Shown: piece by piece, positions 29,383 to 37,804 of the stretch | Position numbering within the stretch: position 1 is the stretch's first letter | Layout of the letters: each line of letters begins with the position of its first letter | Source: Chloroflexi bacterium OLB13 | GTDB lineage: Bacteria; Chloroflexota; Anaerolineae; Aggregatilineales; Phototrophicaceae | Reading direction: 5' to 3' | Length of the DNA: 64,000 nucleotides | Assembly: GCA_001567485.1 (NCBI GenBank) | Contig: JZRA01000026.1 | Span: 16,008-80,007 of the forward strand | Notes under the pieces: generated by a model | Told to the model about the DNA's origin: nothing | The model's input: the letters and a program-made list of their open reading frames with translations, nothing else | Databases searched by the model: none | Made by a program: the position numbers and the translations under genes

Positions 29383-30291
29383 TTAGCGATACGGGTACCG
29401 AGGCAGGCACTCGTCCGCGATCAGCGGCCAGAGGTGCTCGATGGCGCGAATGTCGCCGGTGTCGAGATCGGTGCGCTGTGGATCGCGGACGTGGGGAGAG
29501 TTCAGCACGCCGCGCCGCCACAGCACGAACTTATGAAACGACGCGCCGTACATCGCGGCATAGTTCAACAGCGGCAGCAGGCGGTGATTGAGCGCCTCCG
29601 CCGCGGCTTTCTGACCGGCGGTGTACATGTCGTAGATCTTCACCTGCACGTCGACCAGTCCGCCCGCTGGCATGTTCCCGCACGCGCCGCGTTCCAGCTC
29701 ATCAACCAGATAAATGCCGTTCGCGCCGCCGAACACGCCGTCGCAGTGCGGGCCGGCGAGATCGAGGATCTTGGTGATGCGCTGCAAGATCGGCGGTGTC
29801 TCCTCTTTGATGTAGCACAGGTTCGGCACGGTCTCCAGCAGGGACGCCAATTCAGCCGGGCCGAGCGGCGTGCCGACCGGAGCCGGCGCGTTCTGGATCA
29901 TCAACGGGACGCCGAGGCTGGCGAGCGCCTTATAGTACGCCTCGACGTCCGGCTTGGCGGCCTTGCGCAAATACGGCGGCATCGCCATCAGCGCGTCTGC
30001 CTTGTGGGCGATGGCGTGCTCGGCGAATTTGAGCGCGAGATGCAGCGTAATGGCCTGCACGCCCACCACCAGCGGCACGCGCCCATCAATCGCTGTCGAC
30101 GCGAACTCGACCACGTCGTAACGCTCCTCGTCGCTCAGCGTGAAGAATTCGCTCGCCATCGCCGGAAGCACCAGCCCGTGGACTTTTGCCGCCATGCAGT
30201 AGTCGATCTGGTTGGCGAAGCTCTGCCAATCGATCGTGCCGTCATCGGTGAAGGGGGTATGCAGGATTTGGAAGATGCCTGCCAGCGCCAT
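29383..30291 (-). CDS. DapA-superfamily aldolase/lyase, divergent active site
   Basis: 302 residues of the dihydrodipicolinate synthase/N-acetylneuraminate lyase superfamily. The Schiff-base Lys is in CYIKEE (about 168). The usual YNxP Tyr is replaced (IQNAP), and the usual GTTGE loop reads LPAMASEF, so canonical DapA activity is unlikely. The context suggests cleavage or dehydration of a 2-keto-3-deoxy sugar acid. ATG 30291 follows GAGGAG. It is the first gene of the minus arm and is divergent from the dipeptidase gene with a 98-bp shared control region. Confidence 0.82.
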   Translation of the reverse strand: MALAGIFQILHTPFTDDGTIDWQSFANQIDYCMAAKVHGLVLPAMASEFFTLSDEERYDVVEFASTAIDGRVPLVVGVQAITLHLALKFAEHAIAHKADALMAMPPYLRKAAKPDVEAYYKALASLGVPLMIQNAPAPVGTPLGPAELASLLETVPNLCYIKEETPPILQRITKILDLAGPHCDGVFGGANGIYLVDELERGACGNMPAGGLVDVQVKIYDMYTAGQKAAAEALNHRLLPLLNYAAMYGASFHKFVLWRRGVLNSPHVRDPQRTDLDTGDIRAIEHLWPLIADECLPRYPYR

Positions 30292-30389
30292 AAGGACTCC
30301 TCGCTCGGTGCTGAGTTGCCGGTCTCCGCAGGATGGTCTATACTATATCGCATGATGTGAATTATTTCTACAATATAGGAAAATTTCCT
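30292..30389. promoter_or_regulatory. Divergent control region of the sugar-acid locus
   Basis: 98 bases between divergent start codons, AT-rich compared with the neighbourhood, with a perfect palindrome at its right end. TATACT/TATAGT-like hexamers around 30339-30349 could be -10 elements of the minus arm, and TACAAT at 30369-30374 could serve the plus arm. Exact promoters cannot be fixed. Confidence 0.5.
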
Positions 30390-30391
30390 AT
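30375..30391. promoter_or_regulatory. Palindromic operator, probable IclR-family site
   Basis: ATAGGAAAATTTCCTAT is a perfect 8-1-8 inverted repeat. It covers the AGGA ribosome site and the first bases of the dipeptidase start codon (30390). A diverged copy (12 of 17 bases) lies in the promoter of the binding-protein gene at 33559-33575. GGAAA/TTTCC half-sites are usual for IclR regulators, and an IclR gene lies just downstream. Confidence 0.6.
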
Positions 30392-31463
30392 GGAATGGAT
30401 CGTCGACGCGCACTTGGACTTGGCGTGGAACGCCCTTCAATGGGGCCGTGACCTCACGCAGTCTGTGCCAACGATCCGCGCACAAGAGGCCGGCACGCCC
30501 GGTAAAGGACGCGCGCAGAACACCGTCGCGCTCCCTGAGATGCGACAGGGGGCGGTCGCGTTATGCTTTGCCACCCTCATGGGCCGCAGCACCGGCGTAT
30601 TCAACCCGATCGTCGACTTTCGCTCGCCCACCCAGACCTACGGCATCGCGCGCGGGCATCTGGCGTATTACCATGCGCTCGCCTACAGCGGTGAGGCGGT
30701 GATCCTCACCGACCGCGTTGGGCTGGAGGCCCACATCACCGCAGTTGAACAGGCGTTGGCCGGCACAGGCGCCGGCCCCTCACGCATCGGCATGGTGATC
30801 GCCATGGAAAGCGCCGACGCGATCCTCGACCCTGCGCAGCTCGGCGACTGGGTGGCGGCTGGCGTGCGGATCATCGGGCCGGCGCATCAAGGCATGGGAC
30901 GCTATGCCGGCGGCACCGGCGTTGAAGCCGGATTGACACCGGCCGGATTCGATCTTCTCGATCAAATGGCGAGGCATCATGTTATCCTCGATGTTACGCA
31001 CCTGTCGGATCGCGCGTTCTGGCAGGCGCTTGATCGTTTCGACGGCACAGTGATCGCCAGCCACAACAACTGCCGCGCGCTGGTCGCGCATCAGCGCCAG
31101 CTGGACGATGCGCAAATCAAGGCGCTGGCGGCGCGCGGCGCGGTGATCGGCGCGGCGCTCGACGTGTGGATGCTCGAATTCGGCTTCGTGAAGGGCCAGA
31201 GCAGCAACCGTGGTATTGGCTTGGCGCGCGTGGCGGAACATATCGACCATGTGTGTCAGACGGCCGGCAGCACACGGCACGCTGCCATCGGTTCCGACCT
31301 CGACGGAGGGTTCGGGCGTGAGCAGGCGCCGGACGACCTTGACACCATCGCCGACTTGCAGCGCCTAAGCCCGCTGTTGCAAGCGCGCGGTTACTCCGAC
31401 AGCGACATCGAAGCGATCATGCACGGCAATTGGCTCCGTATTTTGAGAGAGGCGTGGCGATGA
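30390..31463 (+). CDS. Peptidase family M19 (membrane dipeptidase-like) protein
   Basis: 357 residues. The N-terminal VDAHLDLAWN carries the His-x-Asp metal motif of M19. Later motifs are GMVIAMESAD, VILDVTHLSD, ASHNNCRALV and IGSDLDGGFG, all typical of renal-dipeptidase-like zinc hydrolases. No signal peptide. M19 enzymes cleave dipeptides, beta-lactams or D-amino acid amides; its presence in a sugar-acid locus is unexpected. ATG 30390 sits within a palindromic operator. The iclR gene overlaps its stop by 4 nt. Confidence 0.83.
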   Translation: MEWIVDAHLDLAWNALQWGRDLTQSVPTIRAQEAGTPGKGRAQNTVALPEMRQGAVALCFATLMGRSTGVFNPIVDFRSPTQTYGIARGHLAYYHALAYSGEAVILTDRVGLEAHITAVEQALAGTGAGPSRIGMVIAMESADAILDPAQLGDWVAAGVRIIGPAHQGMGRYAGGTGVEAGLTPAGFDLLDQMARHHVILDVTHLSDRAFWQALDRFDGTVIASHNNCRALVAHQRQLDDAQIKALAARGAVIGAALDVWMLEFGFVKGQSSNRGIGLARVAEHIDHVCQTAGSTRHAAIGSDLDGGFGREQAPDDLDTIADLQRLSPLLQARGYSDSDIEAIMHGNWLRILREAWR

Positions 31464-32263
31464 GAACCAAGAGTCCGACGATGGCAACCGGCCTGACGCA
31501 AAGCGTGTCGCGTGCGCTCAGCATCCTCACCTGCTTCACCGATGAGACGCCCGAACTGCGCATGACCGACATCAGCCAGCGGCTCGACCTGACGCCCAGT
31601 CTGGTCTCGCGCCTGCTTGGCACGTTGGAACATGATGGCTTTGTCGAACAAGATTCGGCGACCGGCATGTACCGGCTTGGCCGCGCGATCTTGACGCTGT
31701 CCGGCGTGACGCTCAACCACAATCAGCTGCGCAACGCGGCCCTCAGCGAAATGCAGTCTGCCTCACAGCGGGTCAATCTCGGCGTCAACCTATCGGTGCT
31801 GGACGACGACAAGATCATCTACTTGGCGCATATTGAGACGCCCGACAACCCGCGCCCGTACACGCTGATCGGCAAGCGCAATCCGCTGCATGCGACGGCT
31901 ATGGGCAAGACGCTGCTGGCGCATCTGCCGGAAGCTCACCGCGACAAGCTGGTCGACCGGCTGAATCTCATCCCGTATACGGTCAAGACCATCACGACAC
32001 GGCCTGTCCTGCTTGAACAACTCGACGCCATTCGGCAGCAGGGGTACGCCATCGAAAATGAGGAGCTGGCGCTCGGCCGGTTATGTATCGCGGGGCCGGT
32101 GCGTGACAAATCCGCGCGCGTCGTCGGATCGATCAGCTTCAGCGGGCCGCTCAGCCAAACCCGCTGGGAGACGCGCCACGCCGAGCTGGTCGAGAACATC
32201 ATCGAGCTGTGTGACCGTGTCTCGATGCGGCTGGGCTACATCACCGCCGCCGGGATGATGTAG
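31460..32263 (+). CDS. IclR-family transcriptional regulator
   Basis: About 267 residues. The N-terminal winged helix-turn-helix is LRMTDISQRLDLTPSLVSRL (about 34-53). The C-terminal effector domain contains GKRNPLHATAMGKTLLAHLP and ENEELALGRLCIAGPV, family hallmarks. ATG 31460 overlaps the dipeptidase stop (ATGA). It probably responds to a sugar acid or keto acid and controls both arms through the ATAGGAA-type palindromes. Confidence 0.9.
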   Translation: MRTKSPTMATGLTQSVSRALSILTCFTDETPELRMTDISQRLDLTPSLVSRLLGTLEHDGFVEQDSATGMYRLGRAILTLSGVTLNHNQLRNAALSEMQSASQRVNLGVNLSVLDDDKIIYLAHIETPDNPRPYTLIGKRNPLHATAMGKTLLAHLPEAHRDKLVDRLNLIPYTVKTITTRPVLLEQLDAIRQQGYAIENEELALGRLCIAGPVRDKSARVVGSISFSGPLSQTRWETRHAELVENIIELCDRVSMRLGYITAAGMM

Positions 32264-32360
32264 GAACCTCCCCCCACCGTGCGGAGCGCGATGAGGGCGA
32301 GGTCTTCTGGAGGGGGTGGGGCGGCGCCCCGATTTGACCGGGCAAGTCATAGGAGCAGGC

Positions 32361-33518
32361 ATGAGCCGAATCGTCAGTGTTGAAGCGATCCCCGTCCGCA
32401 TCAAGCGTGATGTCGCGTATTTGGGCGCGCTGCCGCAGGGTGCGGGTGACCGGCAGTACTTCGTGCGCCCGCCGTACCGCGCGCTGTATTCGGCGTATTT
32501 CGAGACGGTGTTCGTCAAGATCGTCACCGACGACGGCGCGGTGGGTTGGGGTGAGGCCCTCGCGCCGGTCGCGCCTGAAGTCGTGCAGACGATCGTCATG
32601 CAATTATTGACGCCGGTGCTTGTAGGCCGCAGTCCACTTGACGGCGGCGTGCTGTGGAACGTGATGTATGACCTGATGCGTGAGCGCGGTTACTACGGCG
32701 GCTTTATGCTGGACGCCATCAGCGCGTGTGATATCGCGCTGTGGGACGCGCGCGGCAAGCTGTTGGATCAGCCGGTCTATCAACTGCTAGGCGGGGCGTA
32801 CCGCGAGACCATCCCGTGCTACGTGTCCGGCCTGCCCAAGCCGACCGATCCTGAACGGGTCGCCCTCGCGCTCGACTGGACGACGAAGGGGTTCCGTGCG
32901 TTCAAGCTCGCGGCCGGGTTCGGCGTGAAGGAGGACACCGCCAGCATCGCCGCGCTGCGCAATGCGTTAGGGCCGGATTCGCCGCTGCTGCTCGACGCAC
33001 ACTGGGTGTATTCGCTTGATGAATCGGTGCGGCTGGGGCGCAATCTGGAGGCGCTCGACGCGGCCGTGCTTGAAGCGCCGATCAACCCGGAGGACATCGA
33101 CGCGCACGTCGAGCTGGCGCGCGCCGTCGCGATCCCGGTCGCTATCGGCGAGACGGAACGCACACGCTACCAGTTCCAGCCGTGGCTCACCCGGCGCGGC
33201 GCGGATCTACTACAACCGGATGTTGGGCGGGTGGGGCTGTCCGAACTCATCAAGATCGCACAGATGGCGGAGGCGTTCAACATCCCGGTCGCGCCGCATT
33301 TGAGCGTCGGCCTTGGCGCGTGCATCAGCGCATCGATCCACGCTGCCGCCGCGATTCCCAACCTATACATGCTTGAATATCAACCGCCGGTGTTCGAGCT
33401 GGCGAACGCGCTGCTGAAGACGCCGCTGATCTGCGAGCGCGGTCGTTATCGCCTGCCCGAAGGCGCGGGGCTGGGCATCGAAATTGATGAAGCACGCCTG
33501 CGTCAGTTGCAAGCATAA
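32361..33518 (+). CDS. Enolase-superfamily sugar-acid dehydratase-like protein
   Basis: 385 residues. Capping domain with VGWGEALAPVAPE (about 66-78). In the barrel, FKLAAGFGVKED holds the first catalytic Lys, and the metal ligands are Asp in LLLDAHWVY, Glu in VLEAPI and Glu in IGETERTR. APHLSVGLG has the catalytic His. It is 30-40% identical by eye to the gene at 27189-28408 in the conserved parts, so the pair may act on related substrates. ATG 32361 follows AGGAG. Confidence 0.85.
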   Translation: MSRIVSVEAIPVRIKRDVAYLGALPQGAGDRQYFVRPPYRALYSAYFETVFVKIVTDDGAVGWGEALAPVAPEVVQTIVMQLLTPVLVGRSPLDGGVLWNVMYDLMRERGYYGGFMLDAISACDIALWDARGKLLDQPVYQLLGGAYRETIPCYVSGLPKPTDPERVALALDWTTKGFRAFKLAAGFGVKEDTASIAALRNALGPDSPLLLDAHWVYSLDESVRLGRNLEALDAAVLEAPINPEDIDAHVELARAVAIPVAIGETERTRYQFQPWLTRRGADLLQPDVGRVGLSELIKIAQMAEAFNIPVAPHLSVGLGACISASIHAAAAIPNLYMLEYQPPVFELANALLKTPLICERGRYRLPEGAGLGIEIDEARLRQLQA

Positions 33519-33548
33519 GGAGCGATGGTGTGTATGACATAGGATGAA

Positions 33549-33578
33549 TTTGCATAATATAGGAATGTATTCTATATT
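33549..33578 (+). promoter_or_regulatory. Promoter with embedded operator upstream of the binding-protein gene
   Basis: TTTGCA (33549-33554) and TATATT (33573-33578) are spaced by 18 bp and could be -35 and -10. Between and over them lies AATATAGGAATGTATTCTATATT split across 33556-33578 as an imperfect palindrome. ATAGGAATGTATTCTAT matches the 30375 operator at 12 of 17 positions. A regulator bound here would block RNA polymerase. Confidence 0.55.
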
Positions 33579-33695
33579 CTGATCGTCGATCGCTGTGGGC
33601 GATTCGGTCAAGGAGGGTTGTCCTTGAAGAACGACTGCCGTTTCCAGATCCCCTTCCACGCCGTCGATCCGTTGGTAACTGAGGAGAGTTAATCC

Positions 33696-34952
33696 ATGAA
33701 ACGTCGCATATTTGTTGTCGTCGCACTTTTGAGCCTCATCGCCGCGTTCTCCGTCTCTGCGCAAGAATCGCCCATGACCCTGCGGCTTGCGTCGTGGCAG
33801 TGGGAAGATCCCGCCTATCTGCCGTTTTGGGAAGGCACCACGAACGCCTTTATGGAAGCCAACCCGAATGTCACCATCGAGCGCTTCGCATTCCCGATTG
33901 ACCAGCTTTGGAACCAGATCAACCTGCAAGTCGCCGCCGGCACGCCGCCTGAGCTGCTCGAAGTCACCGGCTTCAACGTGTTCGAGTATATGAACCTCGG
34001 CGTGTTGGCCCCGCTGAACGACTGCTTCGCCGGCACCGACATCGTCGAGAAGGTTGACGGGGAAGACAGCTACGCCGTTGACGCCGATGGCAACATTTAC
34101 GCGCTAAACCTGTCGGCACGCACGCTCGCGCTGTGGGTCAACAAGCCGATGTTCGATGCGGCTGGCGTCGAAGTCCCGACCAACTTCGAGGAGTTCAAGG
34201 CCGCGGCCATCGCGCTGACCAACCCCGCTAAAGAGGAGTTCGGCCTTGTGCTGACCAACACCGCCCACTCGCGCTTCTACGAGTCGGTGCTGGACATGGT
34301 CGTCGGCTACGGCGGCCACTGGACGAAGGACGGCAAACCGGCGTTCACCGAGCCAGAGGTCATTCAGGGCGTACAGTTCTTCAAGGATCTGTTCGACGCT
34401 GGTGTCATGCCGATCGGTGTTGACGGCGCGCCGTCGCAGTACGCGTTCTTCAACAGCGGCAAGGTCGCCATGACGATTGACGGCCCGTGGTACTGGGCAG
34501 TCGTCAGCGAGCAGAACCCCGAACTGGCGGCTAACATTGAGATCCACCGGATGCCGACCGACAGCGGCTTGCCCACCGGCGGCCCGAACAACCTGATCGG
34601 CATCGCTGCCGGCCTCGATGACGCGACATTCGCGGTCGCTTGCGAATACATCAAGTCGATTGCGACGACCGAGTGGGGGCAGGTCTGGACCAACAGCAGC
34701 GGTACGATCAACCCGATCGAGGGCGCTGTCTCTGAGGACTATCTGATCGAGAACCCGTGGTTCGCCTTCTACGCCGAGGATCTCGCCAACTACGTGCCGG
34801 TCGCCGCGCCGGGCCTCGAAATCTATCACGGCAGCTTGCAGACGATGATTAACAACAAGCTGGTCGAGGTCATGTACGACGACAAGCCGGTCGAGCAGGC
34901 GATGGCCGAACTTCAGGAAGAGGTCGAAGAGTTCATCGCAGACCAAATGTAG
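33696..34952 (+). CDS. ABC transporter sugar-binding protein (family 1)
   Basis: 418 residues. The N-terminus MKRRIFVVVALLSLIAAFSV is a Sec signal peptide with cleavage likely after VSA. The mature part has the family 1 fold (LRLASWQWEDP, PPELLEVTG, GGHWTKDGKPAF, DGPWYW). It captures a sugar or oligosaccharide outside the membrane for the two downstream permeases. ATG 33696 has GAGGAGAG 6-7 nt upstream. A hairpin follows before the permease genes, fitting higher expression of the binding protein. Confidence 0.9.
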   Translation: MKRRIFVVVALLSLIAAFSVSAQESPMTLRLASWQWEDPAYLPFWEGTTNAFMEANPNVTIERFAFPIDQLWNQINLQVAAGTPPELLEVTGFNVFEYMNLGVLAPLNDCFAGTDIVEKVDGEDSYAVDADGNIYALNLSARTLALWVNKPMFDAAGVEVPTNFEEFKAAAIALTNPAKEEFGLVLTNTAHSRFYESVLDMVVGYGGHWTKDGKPAFTEPEVIQGVQFFKDLFDAGVMPIGVDGAPSQYAFFNSGKVAMTIDGPWYWAVVSEQNPELAANIEIHRMPTDSGLPTGGPNNLIGIAAGLDDATFAVACEYIKSIATTEWGQVWTNSSGTINPIEGAVSEDYLIENPWFAFYAEDLANYVPVAAPGLEIYHGSLQTMINNKLVEVMYDDKPVEQAMAELQEEVEEFIADQM

Positions 34953-34966
34953 TGCGCCGCGCACTC

Positions 34967-35000
34967 ACGAGGCAGATCGGATCCGTCCGGTCTGCCTCGT
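34967..35000 (+). terminator. Intercistronic hairpin after the binding-protein gene
   Basis: ACGAGGCAGA (34967-34976) pairs perfectly with TCTGCCTCGT (34991-35000), with a 14-nt loop. No long T run follows, so it is probably a partial terminator or mRNA stabiliser between the binding-protein and permease genes. Confidence 0.65.
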
Positions 35001-35030
35001 ATTGGCGATGAGTAGAAAAGGGGACTTTCG

Positions 35031-35924
35031 GTGACGTACACCCTGCGCGGCAGGATGATCCCGTACCTGCTGCTGGCGCCGGCCGCCGTCATCATGGTGC
35101 TGGTCATCTTCTATCCGATGGTGTACAGCGCGCAGATCAGCTTTACCGATGCGCAGCTTTTGCGGTTCTCGCAGCGCGAATACATCGGTCTCGAAAACTA
35201 TACCCGGATGCTGAACCGAAGCGACTTTTGGACATCGGTTGGGCGCACGCTGACGTACACGGCCGGCACGGTGGTCATCAGCTACACCGTCGGCCTCTTC
35301 GTCGCAGTCATCCTCAATCAGAACTTCCGCATGCGGTGGCTGGTGCGCACGCTGATGATGATCCCGTGGGCGACGCCGTGGCTGGTCGTTACCTTGATCT
35401 GGTTCGTCATGTTCAACCCGCAGATCGGGCCGATCAATCAAGTGTTGAAGGGACTGGGGATCATCGAGTCCGGCCGAACGTGGCTGTATTCGTCCGATAC
35501 CGCCATGCTCAGCATCGTCATCACGACGAGCTGGCGGCTGTTCCCTGCCGTCACGTTGATCCTGCTGGCGAGCCTGCAAAGCATCCCGTCGGAGCTGTAC
35601 GAAGCCGCCGAGGTCGATGGGGCCAACCCCCGGCAGCGTTTCTTGCACATCACGCTGCCGTCGATTCGCACCGCCAGCATCACGATGATCACGCTGCTGA
35701 CGATCTGGTCGTCCAAGCTGTTCACAATCGCGTGGACGCTGACGCAGGGCGGCCCCGGAGATGCGACACGCGTGCTGTCGGTTTACACCTACCAAGAGGC
35801 GTTCACCAACAATCGTCTGGGGCGCGGGTCATCCTTGGCGATGCTCTCGTTCGTGTTGAGCTTGGCGCTGGTCGTGACGTACTTCGTCCTTCTACGCCGT
35901 GACGAAAAGCGGGTGGAGCCATGA
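35031..35924 (+). CDS. ABC transporter permease, MalF-type
   Basis: 297 residues with about six membrane helices. The EAA loop YEAAEVDGANPRQRFLHITL (about 191-210) is the ATPase contact. The start is GTG 35031; an AGGGG site lies about 9 nt upstream. The stop overlaps the next permease gene by 4 nt. Forms a heterodimer with it. Confidence 0.9.
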   Translation: MTYTLRGRMIPYLLLAPAAVIMVLVIFYPMVYSAQISFTDAQLLRFSQREYIGLENYTRMLNRSDFWTSVGRTLTYTAGTVVISYTVGLFVAVILNQNFRMRWLVRTLMMIPWATPWLVVTLIWFVMFNPQIGPINQVLKGLGIIESGRTWLYSSDTAMLSIVITTSWRLFPAVTLILLASLQSIPSELYEAAEVDGANPRQRFLHITLPSIRTASITMITLLTIWSSKLFTIAWTLTQGGPGDATRVLSVYTYQEAFTNNRLGRGSSLAMLSFVLSLALVVTYFVLLRRDEKRVEP

Positions 35925-36808
35925 GCGCCTTCGCCGCCCACTCGCTCGAAGCCGATCTCGCGCTCAAGGCGCAAGCGCGCCGCCGCAAGATGATCGCCGG
36001 GTTCGGCTTCTTCGTGTTGGTGGTGACGTCGACCATCGCCGTCGTCTATCCGTTCTACTGGATGGTAATGGCCTCGTTCACGCCGGAAGGATACAGCCTC
36101 ACCAACGCGCCGCTGCTGCTGCCTGACCGGTTCAGTGTCGAGGCGTATCAGTCGGTTTTCGCCGAACGCCCGTTGATGACGTGGCTCGGCAACACAATCG
36201 CGGTGACGCTCGGTGGGACGGCTATCGTGCTGCCCGCCGCGCTCTTGGCGTCCTACGGCCTCAACCGCTTTCGCTTCCGTGGGCGGATGGTCTTCATCTT
36301 CCTTGTTCTCTTGTGTCAACTGCTGCCCGCCTCGGCGCTGATCGTGCCGATCTTCTTGATCTTCCGCGACTATAAGCTGATCGACACGACGCTGGGCGTG
36401 ACCATCGCGTTCACGACGTTCATGCTGCCCATGGCGATCTGGGTCTTGTGGGGATACATCCAGACGATCCCGCATGAGTTCGAGGAAGCGGCGATGGTGG
36501 ATGGATGCAACGGCTTGCAGGCGTTTATACGCGTCACGCTGCCGCTGGCGATGCCCGGAATCGCCGCGACGGCTTTGTTCATCTTCCTCGAAGGATGGAA
36601 TCACTACTTGTTGGCGTTCGTGCTGACCAGCGACACGCAGCAGTGGGTGATTTCGCTGGGGCTGTATTCGTTCATCGGCCAGTATGTGATCGAGATCGAG
36701 CAAATGATGGCGACCTCGGTGATTGCGGCGTTCCCCGCTTTGGTCGTATTCGCGATCATGCAGCGGTATTTGCGCGGCGGCCTCTCGCTAGGCGGTCTGA
36801 AAGGGTAA
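35921..36808 (+). CDS. ABC transporter permease, MalG-type
   Basis: 295 residues, about six membrane helices. The EAA loop is EFEEAAMVDGCNGLQAFIRV (about 187-206) followed by TLPLAMPGI. ATG overlaps the previous stop (ATGA). No ATP-binding subunit follows, so the importer must use an ATPase encoded elsewhere, as MsmK-type shared ATPases do for other sugar importers. Confidence 0.9.
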   Translation: MSAFAAHSLEADLALKAQARRRKMIAGFGFFVLVVTSTIAVVYPFYWMVMASFTPEGYSLTNAPLLLPDRFSVEAYQSVFAERPLMTWLGNTIAVTLGGTAIVLPAALLASYGLNRFRFRGRMVFIFLVLLCQLLPASALIVPIFLIFRDYKLIDTTLGVTIAFTTFMLPMAIWVLWGYIQTIPHEFEEAAMVDGCNGLQAFIRVTLPLAMPGIAATALFIFLEGWNHYLLAFVLTSDTQQWVISLGLYSFIGQYVIEIEQMMATSVIAAFPALVVFAIMQRYLRGGLSLGGLKG

Positions 36809-36817
36809 GGCATTACG

Positions 36818-37804
36818 ATGCGTGTCCTCGTCACCGGGGCCAGCGGCCGGATCGGTTCTGCGCTGGCTGGGTATCTGAAATCGCAGGGGCATTGGGTGCG
36901 CGGCTTCGACCTCGTCAAGCCATCGGACCAGCTCGATGACTCCATCGCCGGCAGCCTTAACGACAACGACGCGCTCGAACAGGCGCTGGACGGAGTCGAG
37001 GCGGTCGCTCATCTCGCCGCGCTCATGGCGTGGCACCCGAAAGACCTCACGCGGTTGTTCGAGATCAACGTCACCGGCACGTTTCAACTGCTGTCCGCGG
37101 CGAAGGGACGCGGGCTGAAGCGTTTCGCGTTCGCCAGCTCCGGCGAGGTCTATCCCGAACTCAACCCGCGCAGCCTGCCGATCACCGAAGATCATCCCAC
37201 CTTGCCCACCAGCCCATACGGCATGACCAAGCTGTTGGGCGAGACGCTGGTACGCAACCTCGGCGCACAGCACGACATTCCGTACGTCATCCTGCGCTTC
37301 TCGCACACGCAGACCGCCGACGAGCTGCTCGATCCCAACGGCCCCGTGTCTGGCCCGCGCTTCCATATCAACGCCAAGATACGCCAGCTTCAGGGGATGC
37401 CGCAGACTGAGCCGGTGCAGAAGACGATCGCTGCCTTGCAGGCGGTCGCCACCGTGCCCGAACAGCATTACATCAGCCTGAACCAGAGCGGCGAACCGTT
37501 TATGATGGGCGTGTGCGACGTGCGCGACCTGTGCAAGTGGATCGCGCTAGGCCTGACACGTGACGCCGCTGTGGGCGAGACGTTCAACATCGGGGGGCTG
37601 CACAGTTTCAAGTTCGACGAAGCGATCCGCTACATGGCGCGAGTCACTGGCCTGCCTGTGCGCGAGGTGCGGCTGTTCACCACCGACTACCGCTACGAGA
37701 CCAGCATCCAGAAGGCGGTAGACGTGCTCGGCTATACGCCGGAGTACGACATCTTCAAGATGATCGACGACGCGGCGACACGACGGCCCGCCCCCAGCGT
37801 GTGA
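36818..37804 (+). CDS. NAD-dependent epimerase/dehydratase family protein
   Basis: 328 residues, extended SDR. VTGASGRIGSALAG (about 5-18) binds NAD. The catalytic Ser is in FASSGEVYPE and the Tyr/Lys pair in SPYGMTKLLG. Its place before a KDG-type kinase suggests a uronate dehydrogenase or sugar epimerase step. It starts 9 nt after the permease gene, and the kinase frame overlaps its stop. Confidence 0.82.
   Translation: MRVLVTGASGRIGSALAGYLKSQGHWVRGFDLVKPSDQLDDSIAGSLNDNDALEQALDGVEAVAHLAALMAWHPKDLTRLFEINVTGTFQLLSAAKGRGLKRFAFASSGEVYPELNPRSLPITEDHPTLPTSPYGMTKLLGETLVRNLGAQHDIPYVILRFSHTQTADELLDPNGPVSGPRFHINAKIRQLQGMPQTEPVQKTIAALQAVATVPEQHYISLNQSGEPFMMGVCDVRDLCKWIALGLTRDAAVGETFNIGGLHSFKFDEAIRYMARVTGLPVREVRLFTTDYRYETSIQKAVDVLGYTPEYDIFKMIDDAATRRPAPSV

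Noticed and set aside
30333..30389. Longer N-terminus of the dipeptidase
   Set aside because: The stretch before MEWIVDAHLD is AT-rich control DNA with a palindrome, and M19 proteins start near the His-x-Asp motif.
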